Below, in pieces: positions 1 to 10,582 of a stretch of 64,000 nucleotides of DNA. The stretch is from the NCBI GenBank assembly GCA_002869885.2, contig NEWR02000018.1, forward strand, positions 62,063-126,062, written 5' to 3'. This stretch comes from Nitrospira sp. CG24C. GTDB lineage: Bacteria > Nitrospirota > Nitrospiria > Nitrospirales > Nitrospiraceae. The notes beneath the pieces are model-generated. The model was not told the origin of the DNA and did not search any database. It saw nothing but the letters and a program-made list of their open reading frames with translations. The first letter of the stretch is position 1; each line of letters opens with the position of its first letter. Both the position numbers and the translations under genes were made by a program.

Positions 1-110
1 TGATCTTCCACTGCGCGCGTCCAACGAGGGCCTTCGGAGGCCGCGCGTTGCGCGAGCACAGAAGATCATCAGGCTCCATCCCCTCCGCATTCTGCGAGCA
101 AAGGGGATGA
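1..110 (-). repeat. Palindromic module, A-type arms
   Basis: Read on the minus strand, this is an A-type arm (GGATGGAGCCTGATGATCTT), the left core GCTCGCGCAACGCGCG, a small GGCCTCCGAAGGCC hairpin, the right core CCTCGTTGGACGCGCGCA and the closing arm GAAGATCA. The window edge cuts off the rest of the closing arm. A smaller hairpin (about 82-110) with its own CTCGCAGAATGCG core abuts it. The module lies downstream of gltD. The same core recurs near 8.9, 12.6, 13.0, 13.8, 45.9, 59.8 and 61.9 kb. Confidence 0.8.
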
Positions 111-146
111 CTAAGCTGGTCGCAGGTTTGATCGAGAGGGAGTATT

Positions 147-1583
147 TTAGGAAGCTGACTTCTTTGCGGATTTCCCGGCTTGCAGATACTGATCAATCCC
201 CGCCGCCATCTTTCTTCCTTCGGCAATCGCCCAGACGATGAGCGAGGCGCCGCGTTTGGTGTCGCCACCGGCAAAGACGCCGTCGAGGTTGGTCATGAAA
301 TTTTCGTCGGCGCTCACTGCGCCCCGTGCGTCATACTTCACGCCGAGGCTGTCGAGGAGTCCATTCTTCACCGGGCCTGTAAAGCCCATTGCGAGAAGAA
401 TGAGATCAGCATCCATCTCGAAGTCGCTGTTTGGGATTGCCGTGAACTTCCCGTTCTCGAATTTCACCCGATTGCCATGAAGCTTCGTCACCTGGCCGTT
501 GTGGCCGGTGAACTTCGTCGTCGAAATACTCCACTGCCTATCGCAGCCTTCTTCATGCGCATGCGAAGTGCGAAGCTGCATGGGCCAGAGCGGCCAGGGG
601 GTTGAATCAGCACGAGTCGGTGGCGGCTCCGGGAGTAGTTCAAACTGATGCGCCTCGACGCAGCCCTGTCGGTGCACCGTGCCAAGACAATCGGACCCGG
701 TGTCGCCACCGCCGATGATGACGACACGCTTGCCCTTTGCCGTAATCGGCTCATCCGTGACGGGAATCCCTGACGTGCGTTTGTTCTGCTGTGTAAGAAA
801 TTCCATCGCGAGATGCACACCCTTTAGCTCACGGCCAGGAATCGGCAGCTCACGGGCCTGCTCCGCGCCCATCGAGAGGCCCACGGCATCGAACTGTTCT
901 CGCAGTTGCTCGCCCGAGATGTCTTTCCCAATCGTCACACCGGTCTTGAACTCGACACCCTCGGCTTTCATCTGTTCCAACCGACGGTCGATGACCCACT
1001 TTTCCATTTTGAAATCGGGGATACCGTAGCGCAGCAGGCCGCCGATGCGATCGGACTTTTCGAAAAGGGTGACGCTGTGACCGGCGCGCGTAAGCTGCTG
1101 CGCCGCTGCCATACCAGCCGGACCTGAACCGACAATGGCCACGGTCTTGCCCGTCTTCATCACCGGCATCATCGGCTCGACATAGCCTTCATTGAAGCCA
1201 CGGTCGATGATGTTCCACTCGACGATCCGAATGGAGACCGGATCTTCGTTGATGCCAAGCACACAGGCTCCCTCGCAGGGCGCTGGGCAAAGCCGTCCGG
1301 TAAACTCAGGAAAATTGTTCGTGGTATGGAGCGCCTTGAGCGCGTCTTTCCAACGGCCACGATAGACCAGATCGTTCCAGTCTGGAATCAAGTTGACAAC
1401 CGGACAGCCGGTGTTGCCCTGGCAGAACGGCACGCCGCAGTCCATACAGCGGGCGCCCTGCGTCTTGAGCTTGTCATCGGAGATGGGCTCATACATCTCC
1501 TTCCAGTCGAGCACACGCAGCTCAACCGGCTTCCGTTTGGGGCCCTCACGGGCGTACTTCATGAAACCTTTGGGATCACCCAT
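147..1583 (-). CDS. gltD: Glutamate synthase [NADPH], small subunit
   Basis: This is the electron-input subunit of GOGAT. It oxidises NAD(P)H on FAD and passes electrons through iron-sulfur clusters to GltB for reductive formation of glutamate from 2-oxoglutarate. The 478 residues match the family length. Visible features are the N-terminal cysteine motifs (CMDCGVPFC and, after about 60 residues, CPAPCEGAC), a dinucleotide-binding VAIVGSGPAGMAA near residue 150 and a second one (VVIIGGGDTGSD) near residue 290. The C-terminal GVFAGGDTKRGASLIVWAI is the usual FAD-contacting end. It follows gltB in the same direction after 91 bp and probably forms an operon with it. The intervening gap contains a 7-bp-period repeat. 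The identification is secure; NADPH rather than NADH specificity is inferred from the family. Confidence 0.97.
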   Translation of the reverse strand: MGDPKGFMKYAREGPKRKPVELRVLDWKEMYEPISDDKLKTQGARCMDCGVPFCQGNTGCPVVNLIPDWNDLVYRGRWKDALKALHTTNNFPEFTGRLCPAPCEGACVLGINEDPVSIRIVEWNIIDRGFNEGYVEPMMPVMKTGKTVAIVGSGPAGMAAAQQLTRAGHSVTLFEKSDRIGGLLRYGIPDFKMEKWVIDRRLEQMKAEGVEFKTGVTIGKDISGEQLREQFDAVGLSMGAEQARELPIPGRELKGVHLAMEFLTQQNKRTSGIPVTDEPITAKGKRVVIIGGGDTGSDCLGTVHRQGCVEAHQFELLPEPPPTRADSTPWPLWPMQLRTSHAHEEGCDRQWSISTTKFTGHNGQVTKLHGNRVKFENGKFTAIPNSDFEMDADLILLAMGFTGPVKNGLLDSLGVKYDARGAVSADENFMTNLDGVFAGGDTKRGASLIVWAIAEGRKMAAGIDQYLQAGKSAKKSAS

Positions 1584-1599
1584 TTCTTCGAGTCCAAAG

Positions 1600-1630
1600 T
1601 TCTGGGTTCTGGGTTCTGAGTTCTGAATTC
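1600..1630. repeat. 7-bp-period array (TTCTGGG-type)
   Basis: Four degenerate tandem copies of a 7-mer (TTCTGGG twice, then TTCTGAG and TTCTGAA) lie between gltB and gltD. It belongs to the class of heptamer-period intergenic arrays described in the findings. Confidence 0.8.
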
Positions 1631-1674
1631 ATACTGATCGACCCTGTTCCTTGCTCTACCCCTTTACCCCTTGC

Positions 1675-4600
1675 TTACCCCTTCCCCGCTGCCGCCTTCT
1701 TCTTCCGTTCTTCCAAAACCCGCTTGTAGTCCACCGGCATCACCTTCTCGAACTTCGGCAGCATCGACTCCCAGCTGTCGAGGATGCGCTTCGCGCTCCT
1801 GCTGCCTGTATACATAAAGTGAGAGGTGATCATCTGATGCAGCGTCTTCTTGTCTTCCGCCGTCTTCACCTTTTCCAACTCCACCATGCCGAAGTTGCAG
1901 CGCGATTGGAACTTGTCGGATTCGTTCAGCACGAACGCTACGCCGCCCGACATACCGGCTGCAAAGTTTCGTCCTGTCTGACCCAATACGACAACCACCC
2001 CGCCGGTCATGTACTCGCAGCCATGATCGCCAGTCCCTTCGACAACCGCTCTGACGCCGCTGTTCCGCACGGCAAACCGCTCGCCCGCCATGCCGTAGCA
2101 ATAGGCTTCCCCTTGCGTCCCGCCATAGAGCGAGGTATTGCCGATGAGAATCGTCTCTTCCGGCACATAGAGCGCCTGCTTTGGCGGAAATACAATAATC
2201 TTCCCGCCGGACAATCCCTTGCCCAGATAGTCGTTCGACTCGCCTTCGAGGATGAGCGTGATGCCACGGGACAGGAATGCGCCGAACGACTGTCCGGCGG
2301 AACCGGAGAACTTGATGGTGATGGTGTCCTCCGGCAACCCCTCAAGCCCGTACTGTTTCGCCACGCGGCTGGACAGCATCGTCCCAGTCGTACGGTTCAC
2401 ATTTCTAATCGGCAGATCGAGCGTCACTTTCTCTTTCTTCTCCAACGCCGGCTTGCACAGCTCAATCAGCTTGTTATCGAGCACGTCTGCGAGACCATGA
2501 TCCTGCTTCCGCACGCAATAGCGGGCGATCTCCGGCCCGACATCAGGCGCTTTCAACAGCGGCGTGAGGTCCAGCCCCTTGGCCTTCCAATGGTCAACAG
2601 CCTTGTGTATCTTCAATTTATCCACACGCCCGACCATCTCGTTGACGGTTCGGAAGCCCAGCTTGGCCATGATCTGGCGCAGTTCTTCCGCGACGAAGAA
2701 AAAGAAATTCACGATATGTTCCGGTTGCCCGACAAATTTCTTTCGCAAGGCCGGGTCCTGTGTCGCAATGCCGACGGGACAGGTATTAAGGTGGCACTTC
2801 CGCATCATGATGCAGCCTTCGACAATCAAGGGCGCGGTCGCAAACCCGAACTCCTCGGCGCCCAACAATGTCGCGATGGCCACATCGCGCCCGGTTTTCA
2901 TCTGCCCGTCGGTCTCGACCCGGATGCGGCCCCGCAGATCGTTCAGCACCAACGTTTGATGTGTCTCGGCCAGGCCCAATTCCCACGGAACCCCCGCGTA
3001 CTTGATGGACGAGAGTGGAGAGGCGCCGGTGCCGCCGGAGTCGCCGCTGATGAGCACCTTGTCCGCATAGGCCTTGGCCACCCCGGCAGCAATCGTGCCG
3101 ACGCCCACTTCCGACACGAGCTTGACCGACACCGCCGCGTCAGGGCTGGAATTTTTCAAATCGAAAATGAGCTGCGCCAGATCTTCGATGGAATAGATGT
3201 CGTGGTGCGGAGGCGGAGAAATGAGCTGCACGCCGGGCGTCGCATAGCGGAACTTCGCAATGTTCTCATCGACCTTGTGCCCCGGCAATTGCCCGCCTTC
3301 GCCTGGCTTTGCCCCCTGCGCCATCTTGATCTGCAGTTCTCTCGCATTCACCAAGTAGTGGCTCGTGACGCCGAACCGCGCCGACGCCACCTGCTTGATG
3401 TAGCTGTTCTTCGAGTCGCCGTTCGGCAGAGGAATGAATCGAGCCGGGTCTTCTCCGCCCTCGCCGGTGTTGCTCTTGGCGCCCAGGCGGTTCATCGCGA
3501 TGGCCAGCGTTTCATGCGCTTCCTTGCTGATCGAGCCGAACGACATCGCGCCCGTTGTGAACCGCTTGACGATCTCCTTGGCCGATTCCACCTCCTCGAC
3601 TGGAATCGCCTCAGGCAGAAACTTGAACTCAAGCAGCCCGCGGAGGTTTGCGCGCCGCTTGCTCTCGTCGTTCACCAGTTGGGAAAACTCGGCAAAGGTC
3701 TTGGGGTCGTTGGCCTTTGTCGCATGCTGCAGCTTGTAAATTGTGTCCGGATTCCAGTTATGATGCTCACCCTGGATACGGTAGTGGATCTCCCCGCCGA
3801 AATCGAGTTGCCGTATCGGAGCCGGTTCATAGGCCAGGCGATGGCGCCGAAGCGTCTCTTCCCCGACCTCCAGAATGCCGATCCCCTCCACACGCGACGG
3901 CGTCCCGGTAAAGTAGCGTCCGATCAGTTCACGATTCAATCCGATGGCTTCGAAGATCTGCGCGCCGCAGTAGGATTGCACGGTCGAGATGCCCATCTTC
4001 GAGAAGATCTTGAGCAGCCCCTTGTTGATCGCCTTGATGAACTTGCCTTCCGCGGTCTGGGCATCCAGACCCTCGGGAAAGTAACCTTCGCGGTCCAGGT
4101 CCACGATCGTCTCGAAGGCGAGGTACGGATTCACAGACCCGGCTCCATAGCCGATCAAACAGGCGAAGTGATGCACATCTCGTGGCTCACCGGTTTCCAC
4201 GATGAGGCCAACTTCGGTCCTCGTGCAGTCGCGCACAAGATGATGGTGGACGGACGCGATGCCAAGCAGGCTTGGAATCGGCGCCCATTCTTCGTTCACC
4301 CCACGATCGCTCAGAATCAAAAACTTGAAGCCATCTTTAATCGCCTGGGAAGCCTGCCGGCAGAGATCGTCCACTGCTTCTCCAAGCCCCTCCGGCCCCT
4401 CGGCTACACGGAAGAGCATCTTGAGCGTCTTGCTCTTAAAATGCGGATCGGCGATTTCGCGGATCTTCTGGAGCTCAGCATTGGTCAAAATCGGCTGTTT
4501 GACCCGGATGCGGCGGCAGGACTCCGGATTTTCGTCCATCAGGTTCGGCTTGGGCCCGATGCTGGTCGTCAGCGACATGACCAGTTCTTCGCGGATCGGA

Positions 4601-6195
4601 TCGATCGGCGGATTGGTCACCTGGGCGAACAGCTGCTTGAAATATTTGAAGAGCAGTTGCGGCCGATCGGACAACACCGCCAACGGCGTATCCGTGCCCA
4701 TCGAAGAGGTCGCTTCCTGCCCCTCGACCACCATGGGAGTGATGACCATCTTCAATTCTTCGATGGTATAGCTGAAGGCCTGCTGGCGCTGGCGAATTGT
4801 CAGGTGGTCCGGCTGCGGCACATTGCTGGGATCGGGCAATTCATCGAGCGAGATCCGAAATTCTGAGACCCAGGACCGGTACGGCTTGCGGCTGACGATC
4901 TCGGCCTTCACTTCCTCGTCATCGATGATGCGCCCTTGCACGGTATCGACCATGAACATCCGGCCCGGCATGAGGCGCCCCTTTTGCCTGATCTTCCGGA
5001 TATCCATCGGCAGGACACCGGCTTCTGACGCCAAAATGACCAGACCGTCCGTCGTCACTTGATAGCGGCAGGGACGCAATCCATTGCGGTCGAGCGTCGC
5101 GCCGATGAACTTGCCGTCGGTGAAACAGACTGCCGCCGGACCGTCCCAGGGTTCCTGCATCGCCGCGTGATACTCATAGAACCCCCGCCGATCCAGATCC
5201 ATTTGCGGATTTGCGACCCAGGGCTCGGGAATCAGCATCATCATCGCGTGCGGGAGGGAACGGCCCCCCATTGTGAGGAATTCCACGGCATTGTCCAGAC
5301 AGGCGGAGTCGCTCTGCTGCTCGGAAACGATCGGATAGAGCTTGGCCAAATCCTGGCCGAACAAGTCAGAGTTGAGCCGGCCTTGCCGGGCGCGCATCCA
5401 ATTCACGTTGCCCTTGAGCGTGTTGATCTCGCCGTTATGACAAATGTAGCGATAGGGGTGCGCCAAGGGCCAGGTGGGGAACGTGTTCGTGCTGAAGCGG
5501 GAATGCACGAGGGCCAGCGCGCTCATCAATCGCTCATCCTTCAAGTCCTGGTAGTAGGCAGACATCTGATGCGGAAGCAACAGGCCCTTGTACACGATCG
5601 TATTCGCCGACAGGCTTGAGATGTAAAAATAATCGCGTCCCTGAATCGCCGATTCGCGGATAGCCGTTTCCACCCGCTTGCGAATGACATAGAGCTTGCG
5701 TTCAAACTGCCCTTCATTGAAGATATCGCGGGCGATGAACACCTGCCGCATGAAGGGTTCGGTGCTGCGCGCCACGGGGCCGATCACATCGCTCTTGACC
5801 GGCACATCGCGCCAGCCAAGAAGACGAGCGCCCTCCTCGCCGATAATTCTTGAAAAGAGCGCTTCGCACTGCAGTCGCGCATCGGCCTGGGGAGGAAGAA
5901 ACGTCATCCCGACGCCATACTCCCCGACATTGGGCAGCGCAACCCCCACATCGCCAGCCGCACGTTTGAGGAATTCGTGCGGGACTTGCAGCAGAATCCC
6001 GGCGCCATCCCCTGTGCAAGGGTCACAGCCCTGCGCCCCTCGATGACTCAGATTTTCAAGAATCTGGAGGCCCTGCTGAACAATGGTATGGGATTTCTGG
6101 CCCTTGATATTGACGACAAAACCGATCCCGCAGGAGTCTTTTTCCTGTTCAGGGTCGTAAAGGCCTTGCTTCGGCGGAAGCCCGGGGATGCTCAT
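1675..6195 (-). CDS. gltB: Glutamate synthase, large subunit
   Basis: This is the large (alpha) subunit of GOGAT, 1506 residues, full length. The class II glutaminase domain is N-terminal. Its catalytic cysteine would be Cys22 (…EKDSCGIGF), exposed after removal of a 21-residue propeptide. The central and FMN-binding barrel regions follow, with [12 protein letters not shown] near residue 1050. The cysteine motif of the 3Fe-4S cluster is [12 protein letters not shown] near residue 1125. The C-terminal beta-helix is glycine-rich (…[10 protein letters not shown]…). Ammonia released from glutamine is channelled to the FMN site. The gene precedes gltD and is divergent from the polyprenyl synthase gene. 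The long open frames on the opposite strand (for example 1651-4866) are codon-bias shadows. Confidence 0.98.
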   Translation of the reverse strand: MSIPGLPPKQGLYDPEQEKDSCGIGFVVNIKGQKSHTIVQQGLQILENLSHRGAQGCDPCTGDGAGILLQVPHEFLKRAAGDVGVALPNVGEYGVGMTFLPPQADARLQCEALFSRIIGEEGARLLGWRDVPVKSDVIGPVARSTEPFMRQVFIARDIFNEGQFERKLYVIRKRVETAIRESAIQGRDYFYISSLSANTIVYKGLLLPHQMSAYYQDLKDERLMSALALVHSRFSTNTFPTWPLAHPYRYICHNGEINTLKGNVNWMRARQGRLNSDLFGQDLAKLYPIVSEQQSDSACLDNAVEFLTMGGRSLPHAMMMLIPEPWVANPQMDLDRRGFYEYHAAMQEPWDGPAAVCFTDGKFIGATLDRNGLRPCRYQVTTDGLVILASEAGVLPMDIRKIRQKGRLMPGRMFMVDTVQGRIIDDEEVKAEIVSRKPYRSWVSEFRISLDELPDPSNVPQPDHLTIRQRQQAFSYTIEELKMVITPMVVEGQEATSSMGTDTPLAVLSDRPQLLFKYFKQLFAQVTNPPIDPIREELVMSLTTSIGPKPNLMDENPESCRRIRVKQPILTNAELQKIREIADPHFKSKTLKMLFRVAEGPEGLGEAVDDLCRQASQAIKDGFKFLILSDRGVNEEWAPIPSLLGIASVHHHLVRDCTRTEVGLIVETGEPRDVHHFACLIGYGAGSVNPYLAFETIVDLDREGYFPEGLDAQTAEGKFIKAINKGLLKIFSKMGISTVQSYCGAQIFEAIGLNRELIGRYFTGTPSRVEGIGILEVGEETLRRHRLAYEPAPIRQLDFGGEIHYRIQGEHHNWNPDTIYKLQHATKANDPKTFAEFSQLVNDESKRRANLRGLLEFKFLPEAIPVEEVESAKEIVKRFTTGAMSFGSISKEAHETLAIAMNRLGAKSNTGEGGEDPARFIPLPNGDSKNSYIKQVASARFGVTSHYLVNARELQIKMAQGAKPGEGGQLPGHKVDENIAKFRYATPGVQLISPPPHHDIYSIEDLAQLIFDLKNSSPDAAVSVKLVSEVGVGTIAAGVAKAYADKVLISGDSGGTGASPLSSIKYAGVPWELGLAETHQTLVLNDLRGRIRVETDGQMKTGRDVAIATLLGAEEFGFATAPLIVEGCIMMRKCHLNTCPVGIATQDPALRKKFVGQPEHIVNFFFFVAEELRQIMAKLGFRTVNEMVGRVDKLKIHKAVDHWKAKGLDLTPLLKAPDVGPEIARYCVRKQDHGLADVLDNKLIELCKPALEKKEKVTLDLPIRNVNRTTGTMLSSRVAKQYGLEGLPEDTITIKFSGSAGQSFGAFLSRGITLILEGESNDYLGKGLSGGKIIVFPPKQALYVPEETILIGNTSLYGGTQGEAYCYGMAGERFAVRNSGVRAVVEGTGDHGCEYMTGGVVVVLGQTGRNFAAGMSGGVAFVLNESDKFQSRCNFGMVELEKVKTAEDKKTLHQMITSHFMYTGSRSAKRILDSWESMLPKFEKVMPVDYKRVLEERKKKAAAGKG

Positions 6196-6402
6196 CGTTC
6201 GTATCTCGTTAAAAATGTAGGCGTGTATCTACTGGACTGAGGCTATACCAGGGAGGCAATCGGGATGGCTAACCCCGTCACTCACAAGGCAAATTCCGTT
6301 CATTTCCGTTCCGCTCACCTTAATAGAAGCACGATTCTTCTGTCAAGATTCCCCCTCGCACAGGGGGCCCATGCCGACATGCCCCCCAAAGGGGTAACTG
6401 GC

Positions 6403-6432
6403 TTGACTTTGTTTCCTTCTCTGCCCTACCAT
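6403..6432 (+). promoter_or_regulatory. Candidate sigma70 promoter of the polyprenyl synthase gene
   Basis: TTGACT at 6403-6408 and TACCAT at 6427-6432 are separated by 18 bp. Transcription would begin near 6439, which favours the ATG at 6476 over the one at 6440. The same TACCAT -10 box occurs in the candidate purA promoter. A short GC-rich hairpin (CCCCCTCGCACAGGGGG, around 6352) lies upstream in the 280-bp divergent gap to gltB. Confidence 0.45.
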
Positions 6433-6475
6433 CCGCCCCATGCCCCAAAGCCCAATTACCCCGACTATCAACTGC

Positions 6476-7444
6476 ATGGCGGACGTCTGGGAGGCCTACC
6501 GCGATGAGCTGGAGGGGATGGAGCGCCAGGCTCGGACGAATCTCGACTCCAGTGTGGCACTCGTCAATACCGTCGCCGCCCACATCCTGAACAGCGGCGG
6601 GAAAAGAATCCGACCATTTTTGCTGCTGCTCTCTGCCCGCCTCTGCGGTTATACCGGTCGCGACCATCACCAACTCGCCAGCCTGGTGGAGTTCATTCAT
6701 ACTGCGTCGCTGCTCCATGACGATGTGGTCGACGAGGCGGATATCCGTCGAGGACGGCGAACCGCTCGAAAAGTCTGGGGCAACCAAATCAGTATCCTCG
6801 TCGGCGACTACCTCTATTCCAAAGCCTTCTGCCAGGTCGTCGACTTCCATCACCATGGGATCAATGAAGTGCTCGGCGAGGCCTGCAAGAAGATGGCGGA
6901 AGGCGAAGTGCTTCAGCTCTATTACAATGGCAACCCCTCCATGTCGGAAGCGGAATACCTCAAGATTGTCGAATACAAAACAGCCGGCTTGATTGCCGCC
7001 GCTTGCCGCATGGGCGCCATGCTCGCGGATGCCTCAGAGGCCCAGCAGGATGCCCTCTTCCGGTTCGGCCTGCATCTTGGGATCGCCTTCCAAGTGGCCG
7101 ACGATACGCTCGACTATACCGCCAACGGCGAACACTTGGGCAAGTCGCTGGGGCAGGATCTCCGCCAAGGCAAAGCCACTCTGCCGCTCTTACATCTTCT
7201 GCATCATTGTTCTGAGCAGGACCGGCAGATGATCGTCGACCGTATGGAAAGCAGAACCCTGACAGAAGAAGACCTTGGGCGGTTCATCCATTTGATGGAT
7301 AAAATGGGCTCGATTACCTATGCCATGGACCGTGCGAAATCCTACATCGCCGCAGCCCAACGAGACCTCGACCAGTTCGAAGACAGTACGGCCAAACGCG
7401 CCCTCTCGGTGACCGCCGACTATATGGTCACACGCGATCGATAA
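6476..7444 (+). CDS. ispB: Polyprenyl (octaprenyl-type) diphosphate synthase
   Basis: This is a trans-prenyltransferase that elongates an allylic diphosphate with isopentenyl diphosphate units, normally to make the side chain of quinones. Both aspartate-rich motifs are present: LLHDDVVDEAD (about residues 80-89) and VADDTLDY (about residues 207-214). The GGKRIRP motif for substrate phosphate binding is near the N-terminus. From ATG 6476 the protein has 322 residues, the usual length. An in-frame ATG at 6440 would add 12 unconserved-looking residues and sits at the predicted transcription start. Chain length cannot be read reliably by eye, so the ispB symbol is a family-level call. No quinone ring-modification genes are adjacent. 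Confidence 0.92.
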   Translation: MADVWEAYRDELEGMERQARTNLDSSVALVNTVAAHILNSGGKRIRPFLLLLSARLCGYTGRDHHQLASLVEFIHTASLLHDDVVDEADIRRGRRTARKVWGNQISILVGDYLYSKAFCQVVDFHHHGINEVLGEACKKMAEGEVLQLYYNGNPSMSEAEYLKIVEYKTAGLIAAACRMGAMLADASEAQQDALFRFGLHLGIAFQVADDTLDYTANGEHLGKSLGQDLRQGKATLPLLHLLHHCSEQDRQMIVDRMESRTLTEEDLGRFIHLMDKMGSITYAMDRAKSYIAAAQRDLDQFEDSTAKRALSVTADYMVTRDR

Positions 7445-7566
7445 CCTTTCTTCTGCCGGTCCACGCCACCGGGGCGTCGGAGGGCACCGCGCAGCGGGAA
7501 AGGTTCCACCCCTCATGTCGTTGCGCCGCAACGGCCCCAACCACTTACGGAGTAAAGGACTTCGCT

Positions 7567-8886
7567 ATGTCGACAATCATTCCATTTCATGGCATGCGGT
7601 ACGATGCGACGGTTGTCGGAGACGTCAAACAGGTCGTGGCGCCGCCCTACGACATCATCGATGCAGCAGGACAAAAGGCTTTCCACGATCGCCATCCACA
7701 GAACATCATTCGACTCGAATTGGGGCTCGATCAACCAGGCGATGGTCCGACTCAGAATCGATATATCCGTGCCGCATCGACTCTTCGAGACTGGCTGAAG
7801 AGCGGAGCGCTAAAACGCGATGCGCAGCCCTCCCTCTACTACCATACGATCGAATACTTACCACCCTATGCTCCAGCCGGCTCACCGACAAAAACTCTCA
7901 AGGGTTTTCTCGCCACCGTCAAACTGGAAGCGCTCGACTCCGGACATATCTACCCGCATGAGAATACACGCTCAGCCGCCAAAACAGATCGGCTGAATCT
8001 CCTCGAAGCCTGCAAGACGAACTTCAGCCCCATTTGGTCCCTCTACTCCGACCCACAAGGAGCGGTGATGGGCCTGCTGGAAGGGGCCATTAAGGGGAAG
8101 CCGGCTTCGATCGACTTTCGCGATGATGTGGGGTGCCGTCAGCAACTCTGGGCGGTGACGGATCCGGCTGTGCTGAAGCAGGCAGTCGACACCTTACGCA
8201 GTAAACCGTTATTTATCGCTGATGGCCATCATCGCTACGAGACCGCGCTGAACTATCAAAAACTCCGTCGGCAGCAGGCAGGATCGCCGACCGGCCAGCA
8301 TGCGTACGACGCGGTACTGATGCTGCTGACTTCCCTCGAAGACCCTGGCTTGACCGTTCTTCCAACACATCGGGTCACGACCACAACCTTGCCTCCCTAT
8401 GACCATGTGCAATCATTGTTAGGCGCCACATTCGACCTGCAAGAGTTTCCGTTCACTGTTGCCACGCAGGCAGCCACTCGCGCAAAATTTATCGAGGCCT
8501 TGCGAACGAACGGCCGCACGGTTCCGATGTTCGGCCTGGCGTTGAAGGGCGATAGCCGCTACGTCACCCTAGCCTTGAAACCGGCCCACCGTCCTCCTGC
8601 TCAAGCCTCTCCTCGCGCCAAGCTCGATGTGTCGCTGCTCCAACAACTCATCGTCGCGGCACTTTGTCCGACGCCACAGGAACAGGAGGCCATCCTCTAT
8701 ACGAAGGATGACCATGAAGCCTTGGATTGGGTGGCAAAGGGAACGGGGACAGGTGCCTTGCTGCTCAACGCGACAAAAGTCAGCGAAGTGCAAGCCGTCG
8801 CAACGGCTGGAGAACGCATGCCCCACAAGTCGACGTACTTTTTCCCGAAACCGCTGACGGGTTTGGTGATGAATGTAATGGAGTAG
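7567..8886 (+). CDS. DUF1015 family protein
   Basis: The 439-residue protein is typical of DUF1015: an early VAPPYDIID motif near residue 27, an NIIRLELG segment, and the signature FIADGHHRYETALNYQ near residue 220. Some archaeal and staphylococcal relatives (SerK, SbnI) are free-serine kinases with a ParB-like fold, so a small-molecule kinase role is conceivable, but the substrate is not visible here. The start is well supported by AAGGA about 9 nt before ATG 7567. The gene ends two bases before a large palindromic module. It is transcribed with the polyprenyl synthase gene upstream, 122 bp away. Confidence 0.85.
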   Translation: MSTIIPFHGMRYDATVVGDVKQVVAPPYDIIDAAGQKAFHDRHPQNIIRLELGLDQPGDGPTQNRYIRAASTLRDWLKSGALKRDAQPSLYYHTIEYLPPYAPAGSPTKTLKGFLATVKLEALDSGHIYPHENTRSAAKTDRLNLLEACKTNFSPIWSLYSDPQGAVMGLLEGAIKGKPASIDFRDDVGCRQQLWAVTDPAVLKQAVDTLRSKPLFIADGHHRYETALNYQKLRRQQAGSPTGQHAYDAVLMLLTSLEDPGLTVLPTHRVTTTTLPPYDHVQSLLGATFDLQEFPFTVATQAATRAKFIEALRTNGRTVPMFGLALKGDSRYVTLALKPAHRPPAQASPRAKLDVSLLQQLIVAALCPTPQEQEAILYTKDDHEALDWVAKGTGTGALLLNATKVSEVQAVATAGERMPHKSTYFFPKPLTGLVMNVME

Positions 8887-8888
8887 CC

Positions 8889-9088
8889 GTGGGAGAGTGA
8901 GGACGATTCCCCTGCTCGCGGAGCCCCCACGATAAAAAGGCTTGGAAGGACACCCACGTTGGTCCTGTGCTCCCGGAACGCGCGCCCTGAGAAGGGCCTC
9001 GTTCGACGGCCGCACGTAGACCAACATGGGTGCCCTTCCAAGAGAGGGAAGGCAGTCGAGCTGGGAGGGATCATCCTCACCCTCCCAC
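8889..9088. repeat. 200-bp nested palindromic module (D-type inside another)
   Basis: The outer arms are 8889-8907 (GTGGGAGAGTGAGGACGAT) and 9070-9088, its near-perfect reverse complement. Within them a second pair, 8941-8964 and 9019-9042, matches at about 22 of 24 positions. The centre carries the shared core (GCTCCCGGAACGCGCG … CCTCGTTCGACGGCCGCA) around a GCCCTGAGAAGGGC hairpin. The module starts 2 bp after the DUF1015 stop and ends 15 bp before the response-regulator ATG, so it fills the whole intergenic gap. Confidence 0.85.
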
Positions 9089-9103
9089 GAAATGGAGGCG
9101 AAG

Positions 9104-10474
9104 ATGAAGGCGAAACTCCTCATCGTCGATGACGATCCCGATATTGCCACGATGCTGGAGGATCGACTGCAGGCCTCCGACTATGGAACCGTGCTCGCAC
9201 GCGATGGGGTCGAGGCACTCGAGATGGTCGAGCAGGAAGCGCCTCACCTCATGTTGCTCGATCTGGATATGCCGCGCCTGACCGGCCTTGAGGTCCTCAA
9301 GCGACTCCCGAAAGTCAGACTAGCCGAAGATCTCCCTGTCATCGTCATGACCGCCCATGCCTCGATCGATGCCGCGGTCGAGGCGATGAAAACCGGCGCC
9401 TACGATTTCCTGACTAAGCCGTTGGATAAAGATCACCTGCTCCTCGTGATCGGCAAGGCCTTGGAGCGCGATACCCTTAAACGGCAGGTCGCCTGCCTCA
9501 AGTCAGAAGTCGACAGCCGCTACGCCTCGATTGTGGGCATGAGCGAACAGATCCGTGGAGTGATGGAGTCGGCCCGGCGCGCCGCGAAGTCCGATGCCAG
9601 CGTCTTGCTGCTGGGGGAGAGCGGCACGGGCAAGGAACTCTTCGCCCGTTCCATCCACCAGTGGAGTCTGCGTCAGGCCATGCCGTTGGTGGTCATCAAC
9701 TGTGTCGCCCTCACGGAAACGCTGCTCGAAAACGAACTCTTCGGGCATGAACGTGGCGCCTTCACCGGCGCGGATCGCCTGCAAAAGGGCAAACTGGAGA
9801 TGGCGGATGGAGGCACGATCTTCCTGGACGAGATCGGCGACATGTCGCTCCCGCTGCAAGCCAAACTCCTGCGCGTGCTCCAGGATAGGGAATTCCATCG
9901 AGTCGGCGGCACACGCCTCGTGTCGATCAATGTTCGAATCATCGCCGCGACGAACAAGAATCTCCGACTGGCCGTGAAGACCGGTGAGTTTCGCGAGGAT
10001 CTTTTTTTCCGTTTGAACGTCATCAGCCTGACGCTCCCTCCGCTCCGCGAACGGTCCAATGACCTCCCTGCCCTGGCCATGTTTTTCTTGAACCGGCATG
10101 CCAGGGAAGCAAAACGTCCCGGTATCATGTTCAGCCCTGCGGCAATGGAGGCTATGGGCCGGTACCATTGGCCCGGCAACATTCGCGAGTTGGAAAACGT
10201 CGTCGCACGGGCCGTCGTCCTGAATCAGTCGGACACCATCAATCCGGATATGCTGTCGTTGGATAGCCTGGACCGCACGTCACCGGGCGAACGCCGCCCC
10301 CCTTCATCTCTCCCGTACCATGAGGCAATGGACCAACATAGCCGTTACATTATCGAGCAAGCCATTGAAGAAGCGGAGGGTAATCAGACAAAAGCGGCAG
10401 ACCGCCTCAAACTCCAACGTACATACCTAGCCCGCTTGATTAAACGACTGAAGGAAAAAGAGGGGCCGAATTAA
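9104..10474 (+). CDS. NtrC-family sigma54-dependent response regulator
   Basis: The three domains run in order. The receiver domain (residues 1-120) has VDDDP near the start, phospho-acceptor Asp53 (LLDLDMP) and the TKPLDKD lysine. The AAA+ sigma54-activation domain has Walker A GESGTGKELF, the RpoN-contacting GAFTGA loop and Walker B TIFLDEIGD. A Fis-type helix-turn-helix lies at the C-terminus (EGNQTKAADRLKLQRTYLAR). It would activate sigma54 promoters after phosphorylation. The start is set at ATG 9104, preceded by GGAGG six bases upstream; an upstream in-frame extension would read into the palindromic repeat. No sensor kinase is adjacent, so this is an orphan regulator and its stimulus is unknown. 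Confidence 0.93.
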   Translation: MKAKLLIVDDDPDIATMLEDRLQASDYGTVLARDGVEALEMVEQEAPHLMLLDLDMPRLTGLEVLKRLPKVRLAEDLPVIVMTAHASIDAAVEAMKTGAYDFLTKPLDKDHLLLVIGKALERDTLKRQVACLKSEVDSRYASIVGMSEQIRGVMESARRAAKSDASVLLLGESGTGKELFARSIHQWSLRQAMPLVVINCVALTETLLENELFGHERGAFTGADRLQKGKLEMADGGTIFLDEIGDMSLPLQAKLLRVLQDREFHRVGGTRLVSINVRIIAATNKNLRLAVKTGEFREDLFFRLNVISLTLPPLRERSNDLPALAMFFLNRHAREAKRPGIMFSPAAMEAMGRYHWPGNIRELENVVARAVVLNQSDTINPDMLSLDSLDRTSPGERRPPSSLPYHEAMDQHSRYIIEQAIEEAEGNQTKAADRLKLQRTYLARLIKRLKEKEGPN

Positions 10475-10503
10475 CGGTAGCGGGCGGAACAGGAGATGGT
10501 TGA

Positions 10504-10570
10504 TTTGGTCTATCTGGTCTGTCTGGTTCAACCAAACAAACGAGACAGACCAAACAAACCAAATGAACGA
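10504..10570. repeat. 9-bp-period palindrome between convergent genes
   Basis: The left half repeats GGTCTATCT and GGTCTGTCT. The right half is its imperfect reverse complement (GAGACAGACCAAACAAACC), so the transcript can fold from either strand. It lies between the converging response regulator and murU genes and could act as a bidirectional terminator, although no long U-tract follows. Relatives are at 41108-41196 and 59838-59939, with partial copies near 19200 and 60180. Confidence 0.7.
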
Positions 10571-10582
10571 GACCGCAGTCTG

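Noticed and set aside
1651-4866. 1071-codon open frame opposite gltB
   Set aside because: It is the antisense shadow of a GC-rich, highly conserved gene; no domain or ribosome site is visible in its translation.
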